Positions 12,701-25,700 of a DNA stretch of 64,000 nt are shown here, in pieces. Positions within the stretch are counted from its first letter, which is position 1. Every line of letters begins with the position of its first letter. The position numbers and the translations under genes are program-made. Source of the stretch: Ulva prolifera (taxonomy: Eukaryota; Chlorophyta; Ulvophyceae; Ulvales; Ulvaceae). A model generated the notes under the pieces. It saw nothing but the letters and a program-made list of their open reading frames with translations, made no database searches and had not been told where the DNA came from. The stretch is taken from assembly GCA_023078555.1 (NCBI GenBank), contig CM041198.1:5701924-5765923 (forward strand), given 5' to 3'.

Positions 12701-15700
12701 TTCCTCGAGGTCACGGACCCGCGCAACCAGGAGGCAGACTGGTCCTGCTTCGTGAGCCACCGGCTGAGTGTCGTCAACCAGAACAAGGACTCGGACAAGA
12801 GCGTGAGCAAGGAGAGCCAGAACCGGTACTCGAAGGCGGCGAAGGACTGGGGGTGGCGGGAGTTTGTGACGCTGACGTCGCTGTTTGACACCGACCTCGG
12901 GTTCCTCGTGAATGACACGGTCGTGCTCTGCGCGGAGGTGCGCCGCTGCTGCCCCCGCGGGGCCCCCTTGGCCACGGCTGCTGTTGACCTACTGCGCCGC
13001 TGTCGCTCCCGCGCATTTGTCGATGTGTGGTTGCACGGCTGACGTTGTCTTTCCGTGCTCCCGCAGCCGCCGCGCACTCGATCGCGGTTCTCTCGTTCTC
13101 CACCGCTGTTCTGGTCCTCCACATGTGCACATCGCAGCTTCAGCCGTGCAAATTTTGTTCCTGGGTGACTCATGGCGCGTCTTGTTCTGCCGGCCCCGTG
13201 CACTGCGGATGCCGTATGTGGCCTCTTTTTTCCATGGCTGTCGTTGTTCCCCTGCGCCGCTGCCGCCCCCGTTCACCGCTGTTCTCCAACGATGTTCGCT
13301 TCCCCTACCTGTACACTGAGCGACCACTGCGGTGCACAGACTTCCCACGCGTGCCTCATGGGAGCGCCGGTTTGTGCTGCTCGTGCGAGGTGCTCCTCCC
13401 CGACTGGCCACTCCCATCAGAGGGCACGCAGACAGCACGCTTCAGCAGCATGCATGCACCTGCTTGCAGCACCCAGTCGTCCAGACATCATGTGTGTGTT
13501 TGTTGTGGCGTAGGGTGTCAATCTGAGCTGTGGTCGGGGTTGCCTGCTGCACGAGGCGGGGTTGATGACACGTGGTCTCCGAGTCACACGGTGACGAGAA
13601 TCAGATCCAACAACAGTCTTCAAAGTTCTCTGACCCGCCTCCGTGCCAGCACTGTGCCCTTGCGTCGCCTGTGGTTCGCCCCAGTGTTCCCCTCGTATGC
13701 GGGCCCGCGTACATGATCACAGTGGCCTGCTCGCAAGCCCGATCGTCCGCATGAGCAGCTGCCGTGTACTACACCCAGGCGAAGTGTGCAGCCTTGCAAA
13801 GTCTCGCCAACGTCGAGGCCGGCCTTGACAAAGCTGGATATGCATCACCAGCACATCATGCGGGCCATCTGCTGCTGCTCTGTCACTGCTCATCCGCCTG
13901 TCCCCGTGCACACGGTGGGCTTGATGACAACGCAGGTAGCTGCCAGGTACTGCGGTAGCGGCCTTGTACTGCGCATGCCCAGGATGCACCCACGCACGCC
14001 TTGTCCGTGTCAAGGCGGCCCTCGATGAAGCTGGTTGCACATAGCCACGTCGTGCACAGCACCTGCTGCCTTCTCCATAGTTGCAGATCCGCCTGTTTCC
14101 ATGCACACGGTGGGGCTGATGAAAACCGGTGTCCGAGTCGACCACTGACGAGAAGAACCAACAACAGTCTTCAAAGTTCTCTGACCCACCACCACCTCCC
14201 CCCACGCCAAAACCTCACAACCCCCCACCAAACGCATGACCCCCATGCATACGCGCAGGTGCTCATCCTCAAAGAGGCCTGCGACGTGCGCCTCGTGCCC
14301 ATCAGCCACGACTCCGCCAAGGCGCCGGCGCTCGCGCACGGCGCGCAGGCGATGGACTCCGCCGTCCTCTGCCCCCAGATCCCCCCCGGCCGCAAGCTCA
14401 CGTTCACGTGGAAAATCGACAACTTCCTCGCGTTCAAGGAGATCCTCGAGACGCGCAAGATCTTCTCGAAGTTCTTCACGGTCGGCGGCTGCGACCTCCG
14501 CATCGGCGTGTACGAGAGCTTCGACACGCTGTGCATCTACCTCGAGAGCGAGGCGCAGAGCGCGGGGGACCCTCAGGAGGGGAGCTTCTGGGTGCAGTAC
14601 CGCATCGCCGCGGTGTCGCAGAAGAAGCCGGAGCTGACGGAGTGGAAGGAGAGCAGCATCTGCACGCGCGCCTGGAACAACTCCGTGCTGCAGTTCATCA
14701 AGGTCCCGGACATGCTCAACAGGTGCGTGTCCTCGTGCCTCTCTACGGAGCCGCGCGTGTGTTGCGACGAGCGGCGTGCGCGGAGCTGCGCATGAACAAA
14801 AGAATGTAAAGGCCGCTTGTGATTGATTGGTGGGGAGGGGGGGGGAGGCGGTGCGTTGAGCGGGAGTGCGAACGGCGTCCAGTCACCCTCGTGGCGTGGG
14901 TAGGCCATCATTGAAACAGCCGTTGAAGGTCGCTCACATTGTGGCGTACTTCAAGCCTCGAATGTTGGCCTCTGGGTTGCGGGCCCGCCCCCCGACATTC
15001 TGAGTATGCATGGCTCAGAAGCAGCGGCCGTCGATCAGGCACAGCGGGTCACCTGATCCTGACATAGCTGCACTCTGTGCAGCGAGAAGGGCTACTTTGT
15101 CAAGGACAGCATCGTCCTCGCCTGCGACATTCTCGAGTGTACCCCCTGGCTCGAGTTTGGGGACACGGACCTCACCTTCTCCGAGCCCGACACCGACGCC
15201 AATCCCGCGGCGCCGCCGCTTCCATGGCCACTCGACGCCGACGACGCCGAGGCCGCCGCCAGCGGCGACGCCTCCGCCGTGCCCGGCGGCAGCAGCGGCG
15301 CCGTCATCGCTGGCGCAGCCACCGCCACGGCGGCTGCGCCGCCGTCCGGGGCCCCGGCCGCGGCGAGCAAGGGGCTGCCGGCGGCCGCGCCAGCGGCGAC
15401 GGCCGCCGCCGGCAAGGACTCGGCGATCGCGCGGCTCCTCGGGCTCGCGGGGCTGCAGCTGAGCACGGTGCCGCAGCCGGAGTCGATGGCGGCGCCGGTG
15501 GCGGGGCCGCTGGCGGCTGCGGCCGGTGCGACGGTGCACATCCAGGCGCTGCTGCAGAAGAAGCTTGCGGAGGATGAGGAGCTTCTGCAGTCGTTCTGCA
15601 AGGGCATGCGGGCCTACCTGCAGGTGCGCCTCGGCCTCCGCCGCTGCATGCGGTTGTCGTCGCCACCTGTATGTCGGAGGCGTGCAGCAGTGCATGATGT

Positions 15701-18700
15701 GCAGAATCCGCCTGATTCGGACCCAACCTGGCACGATCGGCAACAGTGTGGCGGACGGGTGTGAGGGTGTGTTTGCATGCTGCATCGTTCTTGAGTCATC
15801 CTTGCCTCCATACCTTCACGTGCATGCCGACAATGCGCGCACGGGATAAAACAGTGGCATACATCAGGCGCGCAGCGTCTCCGCCGGGCAGATAGACACC
15901 TACAAGCTGCTACCAGGAGAGGCTGTTGACACATGCATCCACGAGCTGTGCCATTTCCCATCTGCGCTGTCAACTCGTCTGTGGTCGCTTCCAGCACCTG
16001 GGCGCCCTCCACAGCATTCAGTCAACAGAGCAAAGCTGATTCTCCTGCGCTATAGTGGCACCTGGGCCCCATGCAACGATGATTTCGCCGGTGCGGCTAG
16101 CGGTAGCGATGCTACAGATGCGTGGCTTCAGGCATTTCGGCTGCATGCAGGATCCCGCATGGGTTCACCGGCTGGCGCGCACAACTGTCACGACCTCGTC
16201 CGCCTCCTCCACCGAGGCTCTGGACGCCGCGCCCTCGCTCCTTGAGCTCTTGCTCTCCGTGCACATCCTGCAGCAGCCGCTGCTCGACCTCATGGTCTCC
16301 GTGCTGCTGTCAGCCTGTGAGGAGCACGCAACGACGCTCGCGCAGGGGCCCAAGCCGGCTGCGTCGGCGGCTGCGCCGCCGCCGCTTGCGTCGGCCGGCG
16401 ACGCAGCAGCGCTGATGCGCCGCGCAGGCAGCGCCGCCCTCGCCGCTAAGTGGGACGCCATCTGCGGCCTCCCGCAGGCGCGTAATCCACAGCCGGCGGC
16501 GAGCGCCGCCGTCGCGTCGGCGGCGGCCGCCGCCGCTGCTGCGGCGATCACCGACGCAGCCGAGCTTGACGGCGGGCCGCGCGGCGGCGGCGCAGCCGCC
16601 ACCGCGGCGCCGGCCGCTGCAGCCGGCACAGCCGGGCAGTGGTCGCCGGCCGCGCTGTTTGCACTGATGCAGCCGCACCGCTTCATCACGCACTTCCACG
16701 CGCTCGCGCCCACGATGATCCTCTCCTCCGGCCCCCCCTCCCCAGCCGAGGTCGCGGCCGGCGCCGCAGACACCAAGCAGCACATCCGGGAGCTGGTCGC
16801 GATGATCGCGTCCGTCATCAAGACCGCCGACCCGTGGACTCTCGCGGCGGAGCGCTCCGCCAATGCGGCGCTCGGCATCCCGGCCCCAACCGCCGAGAAC
16901 ATGCGCCGCATCATGCTCCTCGCGCCGCCGGAGCTGCTGCCGTACCTCGCAATGGCGGTGCCGGTGGTGCTGGACCCGGGGCAGCACACAATGGCGGCCG
17001 GGGTGCTGCTTGCAGCCCTCGCTGACGCCTCCCACACCAGCCCGGAGGCTGAAGCCGAGCTGCAGGTCCGCCCCATCAACTGCATCCTGAGCATCGTCTA
17101 GTGTGTACCCAATAGCTCAAAAACAGCTGCCTCAAAGAACGAGAGACGTAAAGGTCTTGTGGGGGGGATCCGCGTGCTTTTGGCCCCTTGATATAACCGC
17201 ACCTACCACAAGACAGTAACACCTGCAGACACAATCGCACTTCTGGCCACAGCTGCCCCCCCCCCCCCCCCCTCGACCGTGTCCACCTGTTCCCAACTGC
17301 TTGTCCTATTGCAACAGCCTATAGCCCGCCGTTGTGGCGCGTTGACAGCGGTGCGCATGCATGCAGATGCCGGTGTGTGCGGCGATCGGCATGTTCCAGG
17401 TCGCGGCGCCGATCGCGGCCCCGGCACTGAAGGAGGCCGTCGCGAGCCTGCCGACGCTGCCGCAGCGCGAACTTCCCGGCGCGATCGCTCTGATCGCGAA
17501 GCTCGCGAACGAGGTGCCGGGCGCCGCAGCGGCCGCGATGCATGCTGTGCGCGAGCGCGTCGCCGGCCTCGGCCAAGGCGTGCCGCTGTGCGTGCTGCAG
17601 GCGCTGTGCCTCGCGGTGATTCAGCACCACGAAGTCGCCTCGGCGATCCTGCAGGTCCGAATTTCCCTGGGTGCCCCCCCGTCGAGCTGCTGCCGGTGTT
17701 GTCGCGATCATCACTGTTGATGAAGATCAGGCGCGGCGGCGTTGTTTGCGTGTGCGTGAGATTCCTGTCTTCATCCACACGCACAGAGATACACCCACAG
17801 CTGGAACTCGGTTATCTCCCGGAATTCAGGCCGTGCGCCCAAATCATCGCACGAGGTTAAGGATGGCGGCATGAATGCTTGCAAGACGGCAGTTTGATCG
17901 TGATGCGGTGGCCAGCGCGACCGCGACTGCGCCGTCATACTGGGTCAGGGCTCCGCATCTAGACACAGAGTGGCGCCGTCCGGAGCTGACCAGCAGCATT
18001 ACAATCCATTGTCTTGCTTTGGTCGGGAGAACCCAGCCTAGCTGGTGCACTGTTGGCACAGCAGAACCGGTGAATCATTTCTCTTTCGGCCCGCCAGCGT
18101 TGGCACACAGAAATTGCCACGGGCTGCATGCGGTGCATGAACGAGACGGAGATGAGCGCCCAGCACACCGGGTCTGCTGCCGTGCAGGACATCAGCGACA
18201 TGGCCAACTCGGTCAAGACGGCGCCCGCCATGCCGGACAGCTCCCCTGCGCCGTCAGCACCGCGGCCCGCGGACGCCAACGGCGCGACGTGTGCAGAGAG
18301 CGACGCGCCACCCGTGGCCACGCCGCCGCAGCAGCCACAGCACCAGCACCTGATGGAGATCGAACTGTTGATCGAGATCATGCTGATGCCGCACCTGCGC
18401 GACGACGCCGAGACGATCTTTGAGGCCTGTGTCAGCAAGGGCCTCATCACCGCCGAGAGCACCGCGCTGCTGCTCGAACGCCGCCGGATGCAGCACATCA
18501 TGTTCCGCAAGCTCGCGGCGCAGATGCCGCACCAGGATGCGGCGGCGCACACCCTCTGGCGCCACCACCTCGCCTCCGTCCTCAGCTGGCCCAAGGCCGC
18601 TGCCGCGGCCAATGGCGCTGCTGTGCCGGCGTCCGGCGCGGCGCGGCGGCCGCTCGCCGCCGGCGCTGCCGGCCCGGCGACTTCGCCGCCATTGGCACCG

Positions 18701-21700
18701 CAGCACGCCGACGCTGCCGCGGCGGATGCGGCGGCGCCGGCCGACGCCGCCGGCGCACCGTTTCGGTTTGCGCAAGCAAGCGCGGCCTCCGGTGTCGCGG
18801 CCAACTTGGCGGCCGGCGGCGGCCTGTGGCCGCCGCCACCGCTGCCGACGCCCCCGGCCCCGGACGCGTCGGGCATGGACGACGACGACTTCAGCGTCCT
18901 GCTGGACCTCGCGGCGTGGTTGTCGCACACAGCGTCTCCGTCCCCGGCCACGCAGCAGTTCACCTTCCGCCTCTACCTCCACATCTTTTCGCTCTGGCCG
19001 GGCCACCAGGGCCGCGTGCGCATGATCCAGGCGCTGGCGCACCGCAGCCAGAGCTTCGCGACGATCTCGAGCCAGACCGACGCCGGCCAGATGCTGCTGC
19101 CGGTACAGGCGGGCTCGATCGAGAGCCGGGTGCTGATCTGCCTCGCAGAGGAGTGGCCCCAGTACGCGCCGGTCGCGCTGCTCTGCCTGCTGGACCTGCT
19201 CGGCAAGCAGGGCAATGCGTACGGCGTCCAGTGCATGCAGAAGCAGGCGCAGGTGAGAGGCAGCCCATCTGCACTTTTGTCTTGGTCATTCTCGCCAGAT
19301 CTGTGTGTGGTTTCCCTGTGCCATGCCAATGTGCGTTGCATCCCCCCTGTCTTCCCTCCCTTCCTGTTTCAGCACCAGCTGCACAAGCAGTGAAGCAAAT
19401 TGCCTCATGGGAGCGTTCCTTTGCGGCAATTTTTCGTTGTGTGACAGTTCGTATGGTCAAGGGCGTCTGTGTGTGGCTCTCCGCTAGGGCATGTCGCCCA
19501 AACGTTTGGGTCGGCGCGTCGGCAGGTACGCACGTGGTGCGCAAAATGTGCGCCGCTGCCATGCCGAGCCTGAGGCCATGACAAGAGCAATCACCGGCGA
19601 GACCAGCACAGACCATTATTTCCTATTTTTGGGTCTGGCATCCGTGGGGCCTCCGTCTCATTGATCTCTTCCTGACAACTTCAAAGAGACACACGGCCGC
19701 GTTGCATTTCGTTCCAGCAGACTCACCTGCTGAGGATCCAGCCTTTGACCAGTGCACGTGTGACTGCCATGCGTCGTCGTGATGTGTGCAAGCAGAACTC
19801 AACGGCGGCTGACCGGGAGCTCGCGGTGCAGGCGGAGGAGCTCGCAAAGGTGCAGGAGGAGTTCACAGCCGTGAAGGCGCACCTCGCAGCGGAGAAGCAG
19901 GGCGCGAAGGAGCGCGTCGCAGAGCTCGAGGCGCAGATGGCCGTAGCCACGGAGGAGGCCGAGCAGCGCCGCAGCGACCTCTCCGACGAAGTGCAGGCCC
20001 TGCAAGCCTCGGTACAGCCCCGCCGCGGCCCATTCAGGCCGCTGTACTGCACCGTGAACTAGCTGCAATGAGCATGGCTGCCGGCGCCATGCTGAACGCC
20101 GTCCACTAACGGATCGCCTCCTGGCGCTGGGATGAGGTGTACGGGCGTCCGCTTGCTACAGATGTGTGTGCGGAAATCAGGAAAGAGAAGAATGAGAGAA
20201 AAAGTGGTAGGGGGTGTGCAGGTGGGGCGGTTGGAGAGCGACCTGCGGCACGCGCGGCAGGCCGGGGACGCCGCGGAGGGCCGCGTCAGCGCGGCGCACA
20301 AGGACCTGCGCGCCATGGCCACCCTGGAGGAGGAGGCCCGGCGGCTGCGGTCGCAGCTGCAGGCCGCGGACAAGCGGCGGGCGCGCGACGGGAAGGCCCT
20401 GAAGGACTCGGAGGCGCGCGCCGCGGCCGCGGAGGCCCGCGCTGTGGAGCGCGGCGGCGCCGTCGACGCGCTGCAGCAGCAGCTGGCGGCGGTGCGGCCC
20501 CCGCCTCGCTGTCGCGTGTTTCTACGCTGGCGTGGGTTTTGTGTGGCGAATATATTACAGGGACTCACGCCATTGCACGGTGTAGCACCACATGACACGA
20601 CCAAGCAGCGCAACCCCATGTCCAGCACCCCAGCAGGGTGTGCTGTCAAACCTGACACGGGGCATCTGTGAGCCTAACGGTGGTGTACGATCAACACTTA
20701 CCGCTGACGGCGGGCTCGGGCGCGTGCAGGCTCAGGCAGAGCAGCGAAAGACCACCGCGGCACTTGACGCCGCGAGTAAGCAGGCAAAGGAGCGCGCCGC
20801 CCAGGCGGAGGAGGCACAGGCGCGCGCCGACGCACAGCAGGCCAAGCTGCAGGAGCAGGCGGAGGAGATTGCGAAGCTGCAGGAGGAGCGCGCCTCACAG
20901 CGCATCCTGCTGCCAGTCGGCATGGAGGAGGAGCTTGACGCGCCGATGACACGGTCGCCGCGGAAGGGCGCGGAGGCGGTTACGAGCGGCGCGGACGCGG
21001 TCACGCGTGGCGCGTTCCGGCCGGCGGCCGGCGGCGGCCCGGCGCTGCTCGGCGGGAGCAACTTCACGGACTACTCGCGAGCGTTTGCGCAGGGCGCGTC
21101 GAGCGGCGCGGACGGCGGGGGCCTGCGGCTGGGAGGGGGGTTCAGCGAGGCCGCGTCGGCGGCGGCGTGGGGGCCGGGGAAGGCGGAGCGGCTGCTGCAG
21201 GGGCTCTCGAGCCATGGCGGCGCGGCGGCTGCGGCAGCGGCCGGGCGCGTCGGCGGGGCATCGCCTGCGGTGCCGGGGATCAACCCTGCAGCCAAGCCTT
21301 TTGTTGCCACGAAGCAGCGGGCAGGCGCGGCGACGTCGGCGGGGATGCCGACGGCGTCCGAGGCCAGCGCCGTGAGTTCCGGCATGCATGGCATGCAGCG
21401 CACTGGGCTGAGCCTCGCGCCGGGGCACGACGGCATGCATGGGGTTGCGCTGATGGGGACCGGGGCGCCGCGGCAGGGCGGCTACGGCATGCAGCCGGGG
21501 CCGGGGCCGCCGCTGATGTCGTTAGGGTTCTTCGATACGGGGGACGTGTCCGGCGGCGGCGCGGTGCCGCGCAGTGGCGCAAACAAGGACGCGCTCTCGC
21601 AGGGCGGCGACTTGTTGAGCGGCGACGTGCTGGGGCAGGGTGGCGCCGGCGGGGGCATTCCGGGCTCCGGCCGGGGGGGCGGGGCGGGCCCGCCGCTGAT

Positions 21701-21812
21701 GCAGGGGGTGTCGTCGCAGATGCACCCACTGTCCTTCATGATGTCCCCAAACACCCAGAAACCGCAGCAAAACATCTGGGCTCGGCCACCAGGCGCGTCC
21801 CACTACGGGTAG
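9776..21812 (+). CDS. giant four-MATH-domain (TRAF-like) coiled-coil protein, 11 exons
   Basis: Exons: 9776-9962, 10479-11356, 12530-12937, 14259-14722, 15083-15623, 16151-17065, 17367-17654, 18098-19252, 19796-20011, 20222-20491, 20730-21812. They sum to 6405 nt, 2134 aa, in frame throughout. Four MATH/TRAF-C domains at about 20-165, 180-325, 356-495 and 537-690; MATH3 is nearly plant-identical (LLKKRKITSLCIKSRRFQV, KAAKDWGWREFVTLTSLFD). Ala-rich linkers follow, then a helical middle region (about 827-1612), a coiled coil (about 1613-1850) and a Gly/Ala/Met-rich disordered tail. The layout and motifs match the plant TRAF-like protein At2g25320, whose biochemical role I do not know; MATH domains generally bind peptides in ubiquitin-ligase or signalling scaffolds. 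The exon 8 acceptor (CGCCAG|CGT) is inferred from phase; exons 1-7 are secure, 9-10 fairly secure. Confidence 0.85.
11405..11505 (+). repeat. family C repeat in MATH intron 2
   Basis: Sequence from TATGTGGTC through GGATACGGCTCAGTAAAT and a T-rich end recurs at 42.63-42.70 kb and, as a shorter part, at 33.21-33.28 kb. No clear flanking duplication was found. Nature unknown; probably an old dispersed element. Confidence 0.5.
13570..14205 (+). repeat. direct duplication inside MATH intron 3
   Basis: A block of about 70 bp (core CAACAACAGTCTTCAAAG followed by TTCTCTGACCC) at about 13565-13640 is repeated at about 14120-14195. The interval also holds two copies of GCACACGGTGGG next to TGATGA. 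It lies wholly inside the 12938-14258 intron, so the repeat does not touch coding sequence. Confidence 0.65.
17256..17272 (+). repeat. C17 homopolymer in MATH intron 6
   Basis: A run of 17 C on the sense strand, about 95 bases before the exon 7 acceptor. Confidence 0.9.
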
Positions 21813-22746
21813 CGCTGCTTGCGTGCAGCTGCACGGGATGCCGTGGTGACAGGTGCAAGGAGAAGCGCCTGTTGGTGGAGCGGAGTGGTGCGGACGAGCG
21901 TCGATGACCTGGAACGGGATTGCAGCTGAGATGCATAGGTTTCCGCTGGTGTAACGCTGTGCCTGTATACATCTGCTGCAGCCGCATCTGCAGGCCAGAT
22001 GAGAAATGCGGTGCAGCCATGTATAGCTGTGAGGCATGGCGTGTCCGCGCGTGTAATCCAGGACAGAGATCTGAAGGTAGCAGCGCTGCATTGAGACAGT
22101 GACTGGGGTTGTCTGATTGCCTTGTGTTCCCGGTCGCTCCCGCGCATGATGCAATCGATCGCCAGTGAGCAGTGGTGCATGTGGTCGTCTCACATTCGTA
22201 GCCCGGGGTGGTCGACTGATTGCCCTGTTTGTGCCGCTTGATTGAATGTAGTGGAGATTTTACACGGCCACATTGTGTACAGCCCCGCACAGTCAAGCCA
22301 TTGGCTGCTACTGCCATGGGTTCGTGACCAGGCTCCCCGAATGTCCTCGTTGACGGCTCGTGGCACCGCACGTTTGGCACGTTTGCTGTTGACTTTGATA
22401 GCCCTTGACATTCCATATCCTGCACACTATGCCTTCGCTCGGGAGGATACCATGCACACATATGTCGCCGCTGAGGTATGCACGACAACGATGACATGCT
22501 TCTGCAATGAATTACATGTGTGTGAGCCTTCCAAGACAAGCTCACTACGTCGTTCGAGCGCACCGCGTAACAATGCATGTCTAGCGATCCCCGTCGCAGC
22601 TTGCACCTGATGGTGCTGTTTACGCACTTGCCAGTCGGAGCGAGTTAAAACTTGCCTTTATTGTCCGTGTACACAGATTTCCGGTGTGCGGTGAGGCGTT
22701 CTTGCTTACGTGTTGCATTGGTGCAGCAGGCTAGTGTCGTGCAGCA
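21813..22746. other. intergenic between MATH gene and MCM8
   Basis: Spacer of 0.93 kb between two plus-strand genes. It should carry the 3' end of the MATH transcript and the MCM8 promoter. No specific element was recognised. Confidence 0.35.
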
Positions 22747-25700
22747 ATGGAGGACACGGCGCGATCGTGGCAGCTATACTTCAAAGATGACACTTTCTCC
22801 CTGGATGACCGCCGAGTGACGCTCATCTCAAGCCTGTGTTCTTTTTTCCTGAGACCTGAAGGCTGGGTGTTCTTGAGTCGAGTTCGATACGTGCTGCGGC
22901 AGCATCTCGTCTTGTACATAGACCTGAAGGCCCTCCAGCAGCAATCAAATATATCTGATCTCGATGCAGCTATTGAGCTGCAGCCGCATGAGTGCCTGGG
23001 GTGCCTGGGAGCCGCTGTGTACGAGTGCTTGTTTGAAAGCGAGCACTACACAGCTCAACTTACAGCGCTCCTGGGACTGCTCCCGCCTGCGAATTATGTA
23101 CACGTACGGCCATACAACGTCAAAAGCCTGCATGTTGGCATCCGGAACGTCCTCTCAGGCGAGGTTGGTGCGATCCTCGAACGACTGATCGATGAAGCCA
23201 AGACGAGCTCAGATTCACAGAGCGGCGTGTGCAGGCAAGGTCGTTGCGGTCAAAGGCACAGTTATTCGGCTTTCGCCACTACGAGCAGTGGCGGTCAGCA
23301 TCGAGTACAAATGCGGCAAGTGCGGTAACATCATCACCGTCGACTGCCCTGATGGGCGACCAGTGGCGCCAACACGATGCAGCGACGGCTGCAAATCGAA
23401 GAGTTTTCAAGTACGTTTTAACGCTCCGTTGAGACAAGACGCGGCGCACCTGCGGCCAGTGCCGTGGTTTCCATGCCACCTGGCCCATTGATTCCTCGGT
23501 AGCGTGCAGCCGCAGCTCAACACGATGAAGACGGTGGATTGGCAAAAGGTGAGGATTCAGGAGCTCCTGTCGGATGCAGAGAAGCAGGAAGGAGGTCCTC
23601 CGCGCACGATCGAGGTCGAGCTGATGCGGGACCTGGTCCACAGCGTCACTTGCGGCGACGAGGTCTCCGTGATTGGCTTCGTGCGTGTCATGAAAGGCGA
23701 GCAAATGACACGCACACAGTCGGGCATCGTGATGCTCTACGTTGACGCAATCTCTGTCGAGAATCACAACAGGGGCGGGGCTGACGCGGGCACGCAGATC
23801 ACCGTAAGCTCCCACTGCCCTATGTTCACCAGCAGCACCGCCCTTTCCATCAGGCAGGCTCGCATGTGTTTCCGGACCTGCTAACACCAGACGGCACTTC
23901 ACATGCAATCCATTCTCCTCGTAGCCAAGTGCACACCGACTGCACAAGTTGCATACGTTTCCATTTCTGTGCGACACAAGCAGTGCTGACGTACGTGGCT
24001 GTGTGGCTGTGGCCGGCGCGGGTGCTGACGTTGCGCGGGTGAGTTGGTGTGTGCTGCGTGTGGCTGGTTGCGTGGTGTGCGATTCCCCTGGTTGTTGCTC
24101 GCGGTGCTACCTGCCTTGCTTATGTTGTCCATGTAACACAAGCAGTGCCACCTGTCGTCCGAATCTGTCCGTGCGACACAAGCCCATTGCGATGCCTCCC
24201 AGCACTGCAGGGCGACCGCAAGACGCAGTTCTCCCCCACAGACCTCAAATTCATCGTCACCTTCCAGACCAGCTGCGCCCCCAACCAGCTCCTCTACCTC
24301 TGCCACAGCCTCAGCCCCACCATCCTCGGCCACTCCGCCGTCAAGCTCGGCCTCATCCTCTCCCTCCTCGGCGCCTCCTCCCCCCCCGCACCCGCCGTGG
24401 CCCCCCGCGGCCCCACTCTCGGCCCCTTTGCGCAGCCCGCTGCGCGCGTCACCGGTGCATGCATGCCGCCGCGCAGCAACATCCACGTGCTGCTCATCGG
24501 CGAGCCGGGGCTCGGCAAGAGCCAGCTGCTGCACGCGGCGGCGGCCGCGTCGCCGCGGGGGGTGTACGTGTGCAGCAAGACGAGCACCGGCGCGGGGCTG
24601 ACGGTGTCGGTGAGCCGGGACTGCGTCACGAACGAGGCGGCGTTTGAGGCCGGGGCGCTCGTCCTCGCGGACGGGGGCGTGTGCTGCCTCGACGAGCTCG
24701 ACAACATGAAGGGCGAGCACAAGATGCTGCTGGAGGTGATGGAGCAGCAGGAGGTGCGCGGTGTTAGCTCGAGTTACGGCAACCCGCACTGTGCTCTCAT
24801 GCATATACGTCCGGCATGTGGTCCCGAGTACCCCGAGTTTTCAAGGTCCATTGAGGGTGTGGCCAAGTAAATACCTACTCGGCGTGTGTACTCGACACGG
24901 TTCCGCCGAGTTCCCGTGCTGAGATACCGAGTTCGCAATGGGCCACCTCGAAGGGCACGCATGTAGGTGTGCGTTGCGAAGGGCGGCTTGACAGCGCAGA
25001 TGCCGGCGCGCACGGCCGTCATCGCCGCGTGCAACCCCGCCGGCGGCGCGTACTGCCGCGCGCGCAGCATGCAGGAGAACGCCAAGATGTCCGCCGCGCT
25101 GTTCTCGCGCTTCGACCTCACGTTTGCGATGCTGGACGACGCCGACGCGGAGGCAGACCGCCAGCTCTCTGAGCACGTCCTCCGAGCGCACTGCGCTGGT
25201 GCGCCTCCCGTAGCCACAGCACCTTCCCGTGCATGCAGGGAAAGGAAGAGAGCGGGCGGCAGCAGAGCTCGCTAGAGCCTTACAGACTGATGTTTGTGAA
25301 CATGTGGTTTGAGCATTAGTGCATGCATGGGCTCGTCCGGGCCGGCAATGCATGCTCTCCCACGGCACAAGTCCAGCAGGCCGCTCCACGATGAGACATC
25401 ACGGCTCATATTACGTTGGTACCACAACCCCGTGGGTTGAGACTGTGATTGAGCCGCTGTGCTGCTTGGTGTATCGAAGCCGGGCATCAGGGCATGCCAA
25501 TAACCTGCGTCACATGCCTCGCATGCATGGGAGGAGGCAGTTGCACCGCCGCCCACGCCCACGCGCACAGCTGCAGGTGGGCGGCCGAAGCCGAAGGCGC
25601 GTAAGGTCGCGGCGCCGGCGGCCGTGGCGGCCGAGGCCGGGGAGAGCACCCTGCTGCAGCGCCTGGCGGCCTTCGAGTGCGAGGACCCACTGCCGCTGCA

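Noticed and set aside
10473..21907. Long Arg/Ala/Pro-rich frames on both strands across the MATH gene
   Set aside because: GC-rich shadow frames; only one frame per exon gives MATH and coiled-coil motifs with matching splice phases.
23154..23170. GC-AG intron (CAG|GCGAGG) for MCM8 exon 1
   Set aside because: A GTGCGA donor a few bases later keeps phase and gives an ungapped fit to human MCM8.
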